Source of the DNA: JADHOX01 sp038120515
Lineage (GTDB): Bacteria; Pseudomonadota; Alphaproteobacteria; Rickettsiales; JABIRX01
DNA: 64,000 bases
Direction: 5' to 3'
Assembly: GCA_038120515.1 (NCBI GenBank)
Contig: JAYOLW010000002.1
Span: forward strand, 1 to 64,000
Below the pieces are notes generated by a model, which was not told the DNA's origin, ran no database searches, and worked only from the letters and a program-made list of their open reading frames with translations. The position numbers and the translations under genes are program-made. Positions 35,199 to 44,306 of this stretch are shown in pieces. Positions within the stretch are counted from its first letter, which is position 1; every line of letters begins with the position of its first letter.

Positions 35199-35213
35199 GT
35201 AGTTTTTAACTAC
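35199..35213 (+). promoter_or_regulatory. inverted repeat upstream of virB2-like gene
   Basis: GTAGTT-TTT-AACTAC is a perfect inverted repeat with a 3-base spacer, 35 bases before the pilin start and just after AT-rich TTAATATAAG that could serve as a -10. It may be an operator or a 5' mRNA hairpin. A ribosome-binding TTGAGGT precedes the ATG. Confidence 0.35.
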
Positions 35214-35247
35214 TAAAACATATTTAAATTTTAAATTGAGGTAACTA

Positions 35248-35622
35248 ATGTCCACTTTTTCGAAAACATTTGATAAAAGTTTTTCTTTATCAAATATTCT
35301 AACTATTGCTTTTGGCCTTTTGGCTGTTTTGCTTGTAACCGATCCGGCTTTTGCAACAAGCAGCTCAACTTCTGTAGGTACTGGTGGTGATTTAGAGCAA
35401 ATTTTATGCAATGCATTATCAATAGTACAAGGTGGCGTTGGTAAATCAATTGCAGCTTTTGCAATAATCTTTATTGGTATTTCATTATTTTTGGGTAAAG
35501 TATCTTGGGGTGTGGCGATCGCAACCGTATTAGGTATTGGTGCTATATTTGGTGCTTCAACTATCGTTGAGGGCTTAGGTGCCGGAGGCAATTCTTGTAC
35601 AGCTAGTGAATTAACAACTTAA
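35248..35622 (+). CDS. VirB2/TrbC-like type IV secretion pilin
   Basis: Small pilin of 124 residues. A signal sequence ends at DPAFA (about residue 36), then a Ser/Thr/Gly-rich linker (SSSTSVGTGGDLEQILC) and two hydrophobic helices (about 66-84 and 88-106) joined by a short GKVSWG loop; two cysteines (54 and 117) remain in the mature form. This is the VirB2 layout. It precedes a VirB4 ATPase gene, the same pairing as the virB2-virB4-2 locus of the Rickettsiales Rvh system. A stem-loop separates the two genes, which would allow more pilin than ATPase to be made. Confidence 0.82.
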   Translation: MSTFSKTFDKSFSLSNILTIAFGLLAVLLVTDPAFATSSSTSVGTGGDLEQILCNALSIVQGGVGKSIAAFAIIFIGISLFLGKVSWGVAIATVLGIGAIFGASTIVEGLGAGGNSCTASELTT

Positions 35623-35634
35623 AAATACAATATT

Positions 35635-35667
35635 AGTAGTAGCCTTTCTTAACGCAAGGCTACTACT
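35635..35667 (+). terminator. stem-loop between the pilin and VirB4 genes
   Basis: AGTAGTAGCC (35635-35644) pairs perfectly with GGCTACTACT (35658-35667); the 13-base loop is TTTCTTAACGCAA and the 3' side is U-rich (TTATTTCT). It lies 12 bases after the pilin stop and 12 before the virB4 ATG, so it may be a partial terminator or mRNA stabiliser that sets pilin above ATPase expression. Confidence 0.6.
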
Positions 35668-35678
35668 TTATTTCTACT

Positions 35679-38396
35679 ATGAGTGATCAGGAAAAGAAAA
35701 CATCAAAAGTAAAACTCAAGCTTCCTCATCCTGACTTTATACCCTACACTTGTCATTTCGACGAGAATACCATTCTCCTAAAAAACAACCATCTAATGCA
35801 AACCTTGAAGATCACAGGATTTGCGCAAGAATTAGTTGGCAAAAGCCAGTCTGACCTTAAGACAACAATTAGAAGCTCCCTTGCTAAAAACATAACGGAG
35901 GATAATATAGCAATATATCTTCATACAATTAGGAAGAAAAAGAATTTACGCCCAAAGGGAGAATTTAAAAACGAGTTTTGTAGAGCCTTAGATAACAGCT
36001 GGAATCGGCTTCATAAATGGGAACATAAATTTGTAAATGAATTATATTTAACAATAATTATAGAAGCCAAGCCAACTAACAAAGTTGGGAAAGGTGGCCT
36101 CCTATCAAAATTTTCATTTATGCTTTTTAAATCAGGTGTGAGAAAACATATTGAAGAAAATCACAAAGTCTTATGTCAAGTCACCGATGGTATAATGAAT
36201 GACCTAGAAAATTTAGGAGCTAGAAAACTTGGAATTTACCAAAGAGAAGGCATTTACTACTCGCAGCCATTAAGGTTTTTAAGCAAAATAATAAATCTTA
36301 ACCAAGATTTTTTTCCTCTTAAAGACAATGATTTATCTCAAGATCTTATAATGAGCAAACTAGCATTTGGTAGCGACTCGTACCAAATCAGAAACAGCTC
36401 AGAAAATTATTTGGGCTCTCTCTTCTCAATCAAGGAATATAGCGACCTATCCCCTAGCTTAATTGATAAATTCTTAAAACTGCCAATGGAATTTATTATA
36501 AGTCAATCATTAAGCTTTGTTGATCCCAAATTAGTTTTAGAACAATATCAGACTTATCAAAAGCATGTTAAAATTGGTCACGACAAGAGATTCGCAAGGG
36601 ACATTGGCATAGACGCCTTGCTTGAGTTCGACAACAATCAAAAAACCGCATTCGGAAGACAGCAATTATTAGTAAACATTTTAGCCAAAACCCCTGATGA
36701 CCTCTCTAGAAATGTCGAACAAGCTCTTAAAATTCTTATCTCATATGGTTTAACTTGTGTTAGAGAAAATATTTATTTAGAAAATTGCTTTTGGTCACAA
36801 TTGCCAGGCAACTTTTGTCATCTAATTAGAAAAAACTCAACTACAACGGCATCCTTTGGTGGCTTTGGATCATTAAGCAACTTTCCAGCAGGAAGTATTG
36901 AAAACAACAAATGGGGCGAGCCTATTTCCATTTTTTATACCTCGTCTCAAACACCTTATTTCTTCAATTTTCATCATGAAGAAAATGGTCATAGCCTTGT
37001 ACTTGGACCATATGGATCAGGAAAGACTGTATTGTTAAATTTTCTTATTGCTCAAACAGCTAAAATTGATTTTAATCTTTATTATTTTGATTTTTTTAAT
37101 AGTGCGGAAATCTTTGTTAATGCTCTAGATGGATCATATAAAACATTAATGCTGAGGGATTTTGATCTAAAAATTAATCCTTTTGATGTTGATGATTCCG
37201 AAATATCTAAAGATTATTTATTTTCTTTCTTAAGCATGCTTACAATCGAGAAAGATGAAGTAAGCAACAATCAAATCACTCAAAGCAATGACAAAAAATT
37301 GTTATTGCAAAAAGTTGTTGCAAGACTTCTCTCACTACCTAAGGAACAGAGGAACATGAAATCTGTTGCAGCAATGCTTAAAAACACTCCTCTAGGAGAA
37401 AAAATATCTTTTTGGGCTAATGATGGGAAATTTGCCAAGTTTTTTGATCACAACACATGTGACTTTCAAATTGAATCTGGAAAAGATAATATATACGGTT
37501 TTGATCTAACCAATATAGCTGAAAGCAAAATTATATTATATCCGTTAGTAGCATATTTTTTAAACAAAATTGAGCAAGCTTCAGTTGATAAAAAACCAGC
37601 CATTGTCGTTCTAGACGAAGCATGGAGGATGATTGACAACCCTTTTATGGCGCTAAAGCTTGACGCAATTATGGAAAGCTTTCAGAAAAAAAACATAGTA
37701 ATAATTTTTGCGAGCGAATCAATTGACGATGTCGCAAATAGCAACATGACTAATAAATTAACCAGCAAATTATCAACTCAAATATATTTACCCAATAAAA
37801 ATATCAACGAGTCTTATAAAAAACTTTTTAATCTTTCCGAAGCCGAATATGCCCTAATGGAAAATATTAAAGAAAATAACAGAAAGTTTTTATTAAAACA
37901 TGCAAATGAGGCAATTGCTGCAGAGCTTGATTTAAGTAGCCTTGAGGATATTATAGCAATATTATCAAGCAATGAATATGGTATTGAAATAATGCAGCAG
38001 GTAAAAGCAAAAACCAACGGTCATTCAAGTGAGTGGATACCAATATATCTTGATATTCTTAGCGACATCTTCAACAAAGAAGATATCGATTTTGCTGACC
38101 TTGAGGAAGAATTGCTTGAAATTGACATTAACGAATATAGGAACAGGGCCGCAAGAGAGGTTATGGATGAATCACAGGAAAAAATTCAACAAGGTGAGAT
38201 ATCAAGAACGGCTGATGACGATATAGATGACGAAGTCTTGATAAATGAAGAAATTAGCTCTATTCAATCAAGCGAGGATCAAGCACCCGATCAAATAAAA
38301 CAGGACAATCAAAAAGATCATAACGCTGATCTAGCCATTGATGAAAACCACCTTTCTGTTGAAGAGGTCGAAGATTCTGAAGCAAAAGCTTCCTAA
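35679..38396 (+). CDS. VirB4-family type IV secretion ATPase (Rvh VirB4-2-like)
   Basis: Cytoplasmic ATPase of a type IV secretion system that powers assembly and substrate transfer. 905 residues. Walker A GPYGSGKT is near residue 443-450, Walker B IVVLDEAWRM near 642-650, and the region between has INPFDVDD as in VirB4/CagE. Residues before 430 form the usual N-terminal domain. After about 800 there is an unusual acidic tail of around 100 residues (EEISSIQSSEDQ, EVEDSEAKAS), absent from most VirB4. It lacks a Shine-Dalgarno. No other vir gene is in the window, which fits the scattered rvh loci of Rickettsiales. Confidence 0.88.
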   Translation: MSDQEKKTSKVKLKLPHPDFIPYTCHFDENTILLKNNHLMQTLKITGFAQELVGKSQSDLKTTIRSSLAKNITEDNIAIYLHTIRKKKNLRPKGEFKNEFCRALDNSWNRLHKWEHKFVNELYLTIIIEAKPTNKVGKGGLLSKFSFMLFKSGVRKHIEENHKVLCQVTDGIMNDLENLGARKLGIYQREGIYYSQPLRFLSKIINLNQDFFPLKDNDLSQDLIMSKLAFGSDSYQIRNSSENYLGSLFSIKEYSDLSPSLIDKFLKLPMEFIISQSLSFVDPKLVLEQYQTYQKHVKIGHDKRFARDIGIDALLEFDNNQKTAFGRQQLLVNILAKTPDDLSRNVEQALKILISYGLTCVRENIYLENCFWSQLPGNFCHLIRKNSTTTASFGGFGSLSNFPAGSIENNKWGEPISIFYTSSQTPYFFNFHHEENGHSLVLGPYGSGKTVLLNFLIAQTAKIDFNLYYFDFFNSAEIFVNALDGSYKTLMLRDFDLKINPFDVDDSEISKDYLFSFLSMLTIEKDEVSNNQITQSNDKKLLLQKVVARLLSLPKEQRNMKSVAAMLKNTPLGEKISFWANDGKFAKFFDHNTCDFQIESGKDNIYGFDLTNIAESKIILYPLVAYFLNKIEQASVDKKPAIVVLDEAWRMIDNPFMALKLDAIMESFQKKNIVIIFASESIDDVANSNMTNKLTSKLSTQIYLPNKNINESYKKLFNLSEAEYALMENIKENNRKFLLKHANEAIAAELDLSSLEDIIAILSSNEYGIEIMQQVKAKTNGHSSEWIPIYLDILSDIFNKEDIDFADLEEELLEIDINEYRNRAAREVMDESQEKIQQGEISRTADDDIDDEVLINEEISSIQSSEDQAPDQIKQDNQKDHNADLAIDENHLSVEEVEDSEAKAS

Positions 38397-38437
38397 AAAA
38401 AATTATTAATGTTAAAATGGCATAAAGACTGAATTTT

Positions 38438-38845
38438 ATGGATTTTTACAAGGAATTAACAACAGCACTAGAGAAAGGCTTCTTTAAACAAATGGATAGC
38501 TCCATCAAATACTCGCCTTTGAAGTTTTTTATTCATTTATTTATGAATGCTAATCCGCAGATTATTGATAATGCACGCAAATATATAAGAGACGATATTG
38601 AGAATATGCTGTTAGAGTTAGATTTCTTTCAAAAAGAGCATTTCATAAACCAAAACGGCCCAACTGAACAAGGTAAAGCCGCTCTTAAACAATGCTTTAA
38701 TCTTGGAATATTTATATTAAGAGAGAAGCTAACTGTAAAAACAGGTTTTAAATTAGTAACCAATGCTGATTTTAGATATCAAGTCTATATATTTACTTTA
38801 GGATCTGTTGAAAGAATTATTAAAAAAATAATTAATAAAGGATAA
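38438..38845 (+). CDS. unknown small protein after virB4
   Basis: 135 residues, no signal and no clear membrane helix, mainly alpha-helical with a basic end (VERIIKKIINKG). I do not recognise a family. It begins 41 bases after virB4 and ends 83 before carA, where a separate promoter lies, so it is probably transcribed with virB4. Whether it relates to secretion is not known. Confidence 0.6.
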   Translation: MDFYKELTTALEKGFFKQMDSSIKYSPLKFFIHLFMNANPQIIDNARKYIRDDIENMLLELDFFQKEHFINQNGPTEQGKAALKQCFNLGIFILREKLTVKTGFKLVTNADFRYQVYIFTLGSVERIIKKIINKG

Positions 38846-38849
38846 TACT

Positions 38850-38883
38850 ATTAGTTGACTCATAAAAACTAATGCTGTAAAGA
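38850..38883 (+). promoter_or_regulatory. candidate carAB promoter with inverted repeat
   Basis: TTGACT (38855-38860) and TAAAGA (38878-38883) stand 17 bases apart, about 45 bases before carA. ATTAGTT (38850-38856) and AACTAAT (38867-38873) form a perfect 7-base inverted repeat with a 10-base centre that encloses the -35 box, so it could be an operator. Confidence 0.45.
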
Positions 38884-38928
38884 TTTTCAGGTTTACCTTG
38901 GCCTCAACACCCTTAATTACTATAAAAA

Positions 38929-40116
38929 ATGATTGAACTACCAATTGTCAAAGCTACCTCAGAAACGGATGCAGCTCTTATTTTAGGCTGCGGTCAATTT
39001 TTCTTTGGCAAGGCAATTGGCGCCAGACAAAAAGTTAAAGGCGAACTATGCTTTAACACTTCCATAACTGGTTATCAAGAAATTCTAACAGACCCTTCAT
39101 ATACAGGACAAATTATTAACTTTACCGCCCCGCATATAGGAAATGTTGGTTGTAACCCTGAGGATTCTGAGTCCATCTCTTACGCAAATGGTTTGATAGT
39201 TTGCGACGAAATTACCACTGCATCAAATTTTAGAAGCGAAAGTAATTTTAACAATTGGCTTATTAACAAAAGTCTAACGGGCATATCTGAGATTGACACT
39301 AGGCACATAACTAACATTATCAGAGATCAGGGTGTATGCTCTGCTATAATTATATGCCTTGAAGAGGGCGAGGTTTTTGAGCTTGAGGCGTTACTTCAAG
39401 AAGCGGCATCTATACAATCTTTAAAAGATCAAGATTTGGCTTCTAAAGTCTCTACCAAAAATCCATATATCTATAATAGTTTCTCCTATAAATTTTCAAG
39501 GACATCTAATTACGCTAGCAATGACACTAATATTGTTGTGTTAGATTTTGGAGTTAAAGATAATATTTTAAATTCTTTGCTTGAACAAAATAACAAAGTT
39601 CATGTTTTAAGTAGCAATAGTAGCTTTGATGAAATAATAAAGCTTGATCCAGATGGAGTATTTTTATCAAATGGCCCAGGAGATCCTTTAGCTACATCAA
39701 AAATAACTACAAAAACGATTAAGAAACTGCTTGATGTCAACATTCCAATTTTTGGAATTTGTTTAGGTCATCAATTACTAGCTATTGCTTCTGGCCTTAA
39801 TACCGAAAAGATGCATCAAGGTCATAGAGGCGCTAATCACCCTGTGATAAATCTAGATACAAAAAAAGTTGAAATAACTAGCCAAAACCACGGTTTTTGT
39901 GTTACCAAAAAGAATTTACCGGATAATGTAGAAATAACACATCTATCGCTGTTTGACGACACAATAGAAGGCATAAGACTTAAAGACAAGATGGCCTTTT
40001 CTGTTCAATATCACCCTGAGAGCTCTCCTGGTCCTCACGATAGCAGATATTTATTTACTGAGTTTTCGCGTTTAGCCTTAGAGTACAAAAATTCAAAAAA
40101 GTTAGCTTATGCCTAA
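38929..40116 (+). CDS. carA: carbamoyl-phosphate synthase small subunit
   Basis: Glutaminase subunit supplying ammonia for carbamoyl phosphate. The N-terminal domain starts ALILGCGQFFFGKAIGA and includes GELCFNTSITGYQEILTDPSYTGQI. The class I glutamine amidotransferase part has the nucleophile in FGICLGHQLLA and the His/Glu of QYHPESSPGPHDS. 395 residues is normal. Its last 8 bases overlap carB. It makes carbamoyl phosphate for pyrimidines (and arginine); other pyr genes are not in the window. Rickettsia lacks this gene pair. Confidence 0.95.
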   Translation: MIELPIVKATSETDAALILGCGQFFFGKAIGARQKVKGELCFNTSITGYQEILTDPSYTGQIINFTAPHIGNVGCNPEDSESISYANGLIVCDEITTASNFRSESNFNNWLINKSLTGISEIDTRHITNIIRDQGVCSAIIICLEEGEVFELEALLQEAASIQSLKDQDLASKVSTKNPYIYNSFSYKFSRTSNYASNDTNIVVLDFGVKDNILNSLLEQNNKVHVLSSNSSFDEIIKLDPDGVFLSNGPGDPLATSKITTKTIKKLLDVNIPIFGICLGHQLLAIASGLNTEKMHQGHRGANHPVINLDTKKVEITSQNHGFCVTKKNLPDNVEITHLSLFDDTIEGIRLKDKMAFSVQYHPESSPGPHDSRYLFTEFSRLALEYKNSKKLAYA

Positions 40117-43100
40117 AAGAGATGATTTAAAGACTATTTTAGTTATTGGTGCTGGTCCCATTATTATTGGTCAAGCATGTGAGTTTGATTATTCTGGAAC
40201 TCAAGCGTGCAAAGCATTAAAGGAAGAAGGCTATCGAGTTGTGCTAATCAACTCAAATCCAGCAACTATTATGACTGACCCAAAAGTTGCTGACAGCACT
40301 TATATCGAGCCTATTACAACTGAATTTCTTGAGCAAATCATCATCAAAGAAAAACCAGATGCAATTTTACCAACCGTCGGTGGGCAAACGGCATTAAATG
40401 CTGCTCTTGCCGCTCACGATGCTGGAATTTTAGACAAATATAACATCGAGACAATCGGTGCCAATATTGAAGCAATCAACAAAGCAGAAGACCGTCAGCT
40501 TTTTAATGAAGCGATGGAAAAAATTGGTTTAAAAACGCCAAGAAATGCAGTTGTTAAAACATTGGAAGAGGCTTTGGATGTAATAGATGATATTAAGCTC
40601 CCTGCAATCATTAGGCCATCTTTTACTATGGGCGGTGCTGGCGGTGGTGTTGTCTACACTCTAGAAGATTACAAGAGACAGGTAAAATTAGGATTAAGCA
40701 TTTCTCCTATTTCTGAGGTTCAAATTGACCAATCTGTTATAGGTTGGAAGGAGTATGAGATGGAGGTTGTTCGCGACAAAAGCGACAATGCCATAATTAT
40801 TTGTTCCATTGAAAACATCGACCCAATGGGCGTTCATACTGGCGATAGTATAACGGTAGCCCCTGCTCTTACTCTTACTGACAAAGAGTATCAAATAATG
40901 CGAAATGCATCAATTGCAGTATTGCGTGAAATTGGCGTTGAGACTGGTGGATCTAATGTCCAATTTGCAGTTAATCCTAAAGATGGTGAGTTACTAGTCA
41001 TCGAAATGAACCCTAGAGTTTCAAGATCTTCAGCCCTTGCATCAAAAGCCACAGGCTTTCCGATTGCTAAAATTGCTGCAAAACTAGCTGTTGGCTACAC
41101 ATTAGATGAACTTAAAAACGACATAACCAAAGTTACCCCGGCATCATTTGAGCCAACAATTGATTATGTGGTAACAAAAATTCCAAGATTTACTTTTGAA
41201 AAATTTAGCAAAGCTACAGCTGAGCTATCTAGCTGTATGAAATCAGTTGGCGAAGCGATGGCAATTGGTAGAAATTTCGCCCAAAGCTTTCAAAAAGCTC
41301 TTAGGTCACTTGAGATAGGCTTGTCTGGACTAGATGAAGTTGAAATTGAGGGCTATTCTGAAAGCAACAACCTTGATAAAAATTACAAAGCTATAAAAAA
41401 AGAACTTCAGAAGGTTCAGCCAAATCGTATTTTATACATAGCTCAGGCTCTTAGATACAAGATGTCCATTCAAGAAGTGCAGAATATAACTGCTTACGAC
41501 CCATGGTTTTTGGAGCAAATCCAAAAGATAATTAATCTTGAAACTGAAGCAAAACGCTCGGATTTAAACGACAAGAGTTTGCTATTAAAATTAAAAAAAT
41601 CAGGCTTTTCTGATAAAGCTATTGCTAAGTTAAAAGATCTTAAGGAAGCCGAAGTTACTAATATTCGACTACAAAACGAGATTAGGCCCGTATATAAAAA
41701 AGTTGATACATGCGCTGCAGAATTTAGCTCATTTGCACCTTATTTTTATTCAAGCTATGAAGGCAATATTTATACTCCAACGCAATGCGAGGCAAACCCA
41801 TCCAACAGAAAGAAAATCGTAATTCTTGGCGGCGGTCCTAACCGAATTGGCCAAGGGATTGAATTTGATTACGCCTGTTGTCATGCAGCTTTTGCATTGA
41901 GCGCTGAAGGCTTTGAAACGATAATGATTAATTGTAACCCGGAAACAGTTTCAACTGACTACGACACTTCTGACAGATTGTTTTTTGAACCTTTAACTGC
42001 TGAAGATGTAATTGAAGTTATTCGCAAAGAAGAGCAAAATGGCGAGCTTTTTGGCGTTATTGTCCAGTTTGGAGGCCAAACCCCTTTAAAACTATGCGCG
42101 GCTCTAGAGGCTAACAATATCAAAGTTATTGGAACATCACCAGATATGATAGATTTAGCTGAAGATAGAGAAAGGTTTCAAGCCTTATTAAAAAAGCTCG
42201 ATCTTAAACAGCCTAATAACGATATTATTCATAATATTAATGAATTAAAGCAAGCTTCAAATGCTATTGGCTTTCCTGTTGTAGTAAGGCCATCATATGT
42301 TCTTGGCGGCAGGGCTATGGAAATAATTGAAAATGAAACAGCCCTTGATGACTACATTGAAGTTAATCGTAAAATTATTTTAGAAGGGCCTATTTTAATT
42401 GATAAATTTCTTTCAGATGCAATTGAGTTTGATGTTGATGCATTAGGCGATGGTGAAGAGGTTAAAATTGCAGCAATATTAGAACATATTGAAGAAGCTG
42501 GTATTCACTCTGGTGATTCGGCCTGTTCAATTCCACCATATTCAGTTGGTAATGAAGTAATTGAAAAGATCAATTTAGCGACAGAAGCACTTGGAAAAGC
42601 TCTTAAGGTTAAAGGCTTGATGAATATTCAATTTGCCTATCAAGAGAACATTCTTTATGTAATTGAAGTTAACCCAAGAGCATCAAGAACCGTTCCATTT
42701 GTTGCAAAAGCTACCTCAGTACCTGTTGCAGCTATAGCTGCGAAATTAATGGCTGGTGCAAAATTATCAGAATTTGATCTTTCAGGATTAAATCTTAAGG
42801 ATATGTTTGCAGTAAAAGAAGCTATTTTCCCTTTTGATAGATTTGAAAATGTTGACACTCTTCTTGGCCCTGAAATGAAATCAACAGGTGAAGTTATGGG
42901 CTTTGCTGAGAATTTTGCTGCAGCATTTGCCAAAGCACAAATTGCCGTTTATCATAAACTTCCAACTGGTGGTAAAGCCTTCGTTTCAGTAAGAGATGAA
43001 GATAAAAACAAGATTTTAGACATTGTCTCCGAACTACAAAATACTGGCTTTGAAATTATTGCAACCAAAGGTACCAAAGACTTCTTAGTTAAGAATGGTT

Positions 43101-43375
43101 ATCAAAACATCACATCTATAAACAAGGTAAAAGAGGGTAGCCCACATATTGTTGACCTAATAAATGATAGGCAAATCAGCTTAGTTATTAACACAACATC
43201 TGAAAGAGTTTCAGTTCTTGATAGTTATAGTATCAGAAGAGCAACCTTGATAAATAAAGTTGTATATTTTACCACAATTAGAGGTGCGGAGGCCTTAATG
43301 CAATCCTTCAAATATATAAAAAACAAAAACAGCTTTGACATTCATAATTTGCAAGACCGACAAAATCTTGCTTAA
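40109..43375 (+). CDS. carB: carbamoyl-phosphate synthase large subunit
   Basis: Synthetase subunit with two ATP-grasp halves. The first contains GAGPIIIGQACEFDYSGTQACKAL, RPSFTMGGAGGG and EMNPRVSRSSALASKATG, the second GGGPNRIGQGIEFDYACCHAAFAL, RPSYVLGGRAMEI and EVNPRASRTVPFVAKAT. A C-terminal MGS-like allosteric domain (from about 945) ends in RTTEALMQ-like RGAEALMQS. 1088 residues is as expected. Start overlaps carA by 8 bases. Confidence 0.96.
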   Translation: MPKRDDLKTILVIGAGPIIIGQACEFDYSGTQACKALKEEGYRVVLINSNPATIMTDPKVADSTYIEPITTEFLEQIIIKEKPDAILPTVGGQTALNAALAAHDAGILDKYNIETIGANIEAINKAEDRQLFNEAMEKIGLKTPRNAVVKTLEEALDVIDDIKLPAIIRPSFTMGGAGGGVVYTLEDYKRQVKLGLSISPISEVQIDQSVIGWKEYEMEVVRDKSDNAIIICSIENIDPMGVHTGDSITVAPALTLTDKEYQIMRNASIAVLREIGVETGGSNVQFAVNPKDGELLVIEMNPRVSRSSALASKATGFPIAKIAAKLAVGYTLDELKNDITKVTPASFEPTIDYVVTKIPRFTFEKFSKATAELSSCMKSVGEAMAIGRNFAQSFQKALRSLEIGLSGLDEVEIEGYSESNNLDKNYKAIKKELQKVQPNRILYIAQALRYKMSIQEVQNITAYDPWFLEQIQKIINLETEAKRSDLNDKSLLLKLKKSGFSDKAIAKLKDLKEAEVTNIRLQNEIRPVYKKVDTCAAEFSSFAPYFYSSYEGNIYTPTQCEANPSNRKKIVILGGGPNRIGQGIEFDYACCHAAFALSAEGFETIMINCNPETVSTDYDTSDRLFFEPLTAEDVIEVIRKEEQNGELFGVIVQFGGQTPLKLCAALEANNIKVIGTSPDMIDLAEDRERFQALLKKLDLKQPNNDIIHNINELKQASNAIGFPVVVRPSYVLGGRAMEIIENETALDDYIEVNRKIILEGPILIDKFLSDAIEFDVDALGDGEEVKIAAILEHIEEAGIHSGDSACSIPPYSVGNEVIEKINLATEALGKALKVKGLMNIQFAYQENILYVIEVNPRASRTVPFVAKATSVPVAAIAAKLMAGAKLSEFDLSGLNLKDMFAVKEAIFPFDRFENVDTLLGPEMKSTGEVMGFAENFAAAFAKAQIAVYHKLPTGGKAFVSVRDEDKNKILDIVSELQNTGFEIIATKGTKDFLVKNGYQNITSINKVKEGSPHIVDLINDRQISLVINTTSERVSVLDSYSIRRATLINKVVYFTTIRGAEALMQSFKYIKNKNSFDIHNLQDRQNLA

Positions 43376-43413
43376 CTTAACAAGCATCAGAAGTCGGACT
43401 GGATAATTTCTAC

Positions 43414-43442
43414 TTGATAATTGGATTGATTATTCTTATTAT
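43414..43442 (+). promoter_or_regulatory. coxB promoter
   Basis: TTGATA (43414-43419), 17-base spacer, TATTAT (43437-43442), in the 87-base gap between carB and coxB. A good sigma70-type promoter for coxB-coxA-ctaB and perhaps obgE. Confidence 0.6.
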
Positions 43443-43468
43443 ACGCGCGATAAACGACTTTTTTGCTT

Positions 43469-44296
43469 ATGTTTAAATTAAAATCATTAATAATGACATT
43501 TCTGTCATTGTTACTGCCTTTTACAAATAACGCCCTGGCTGATGGTATAGCAAAACCATGGCAAATGGGCTTTCAACAATCAGCTTCTCCGCTTGCAACA
43601 GCTGCTATTGAAACTCATAATTTTGTTATGATTTTTATGTTTGCGGTTTTGTTTTTTGTTTTATTTTTAATTGCATATGTTTGTTATAGATTTCGCGCTA
43701 GTAACAACCCTAACCCATCAACCAGAACCCACCATGTGTTGCTTGAGATCATATGGATTGTAATACCAACTATTATAATCATGGTGATTGCAGCACCTTC
43801 GGTTAAACTCATTTACAAACAAGATGTTATTCCAAAGACTGAAATGACACTTAAAGTCACGGGTTATCAATGGTATTGGGCATATGAATACCCAGATTTT
43901 GATACCATTGCTTTTGATAGCTATATGATCAAAGAGCAGGATCTTAAACCAGGACAAATTAGACTTTTAGATGTTGACAATGAAGTTGTTTTACCAATTG
44001 AAACATATATTGATGTCCATGTAACATCTGCAGATGTAATTCATTCATTTGCAATGCCAAGCCTTGGAATTAAAACTGATGCAGTACCAGGAAGGCTTAA
44101 TCAAACATGGATCTATATTGAGAAACCTGGTGTATATTATGGTCAATGCTCTGAGCTATGTGGTGCATATCATGCATTTATGCCGATTAAAATAAGAGCT
44201 GTATCAAAAGAAGAATTTAAGAAATGGATTTTAGCAGCACAACAAAAATTTGCAGGCATAGATTCTAACAAACAATATAAAATTGCATCAAAATAA
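43469..44296 (+). CDS. coxB: cytochrome c oxidase subunit II
   Basis: Copper-A subunit. The ATG at 43469 is chosen over a TTG at 43463; it opens a signal peptide ending near NNALA, and the mature protein starts DGIAKPWQMGFQ. Two membrane helices follow (about 40-60 and 85-105). The CuA site is HSFAMPSLGIKTDAVPGRLNQTW followed by C-x3-C in YGQCSELCGAYHAFMP, with the final His and Met. 275 residues is normal. Ten bases separate it from coxA. Confidence 0.95.
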   Translation: MFKLKSLIMTFLSLLLPFTNNALADGIAKPWQMGFQQSASPLATAAIETHNFVMIFMFAVLFFVLFLIAYVCYRFRASNNPNPSTRTHHVLLEIIWIVIPTIIIMVIAAPSVKLIYKQDVIPKTEMTLKVTGYQWYWAYEYPDFDTIAFDSYMIKEQDLKPGQIRLLDVDNEVVLPIETYIDVHVTSADVIHSFAMPSLGIKTDAVPGRLNQTWIYIEKPGVYYGQCSELCGAYHAFMPIKIRAVSKEEFKKWILAAQQKFAGIDSNKQYKIASK

Positions 44297-44306
44297 AAGG
44301 TAAGTT

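Noticed and set aside
35248..38396. Part of a conjugative plasmid or integrative element
   Set aside because: Only VirB2-like and VirB4-like genes are present, flanked by chromosomal housekeeping genes, with no relaxase, integrase or repeats; fits dispersed Rvh loci.
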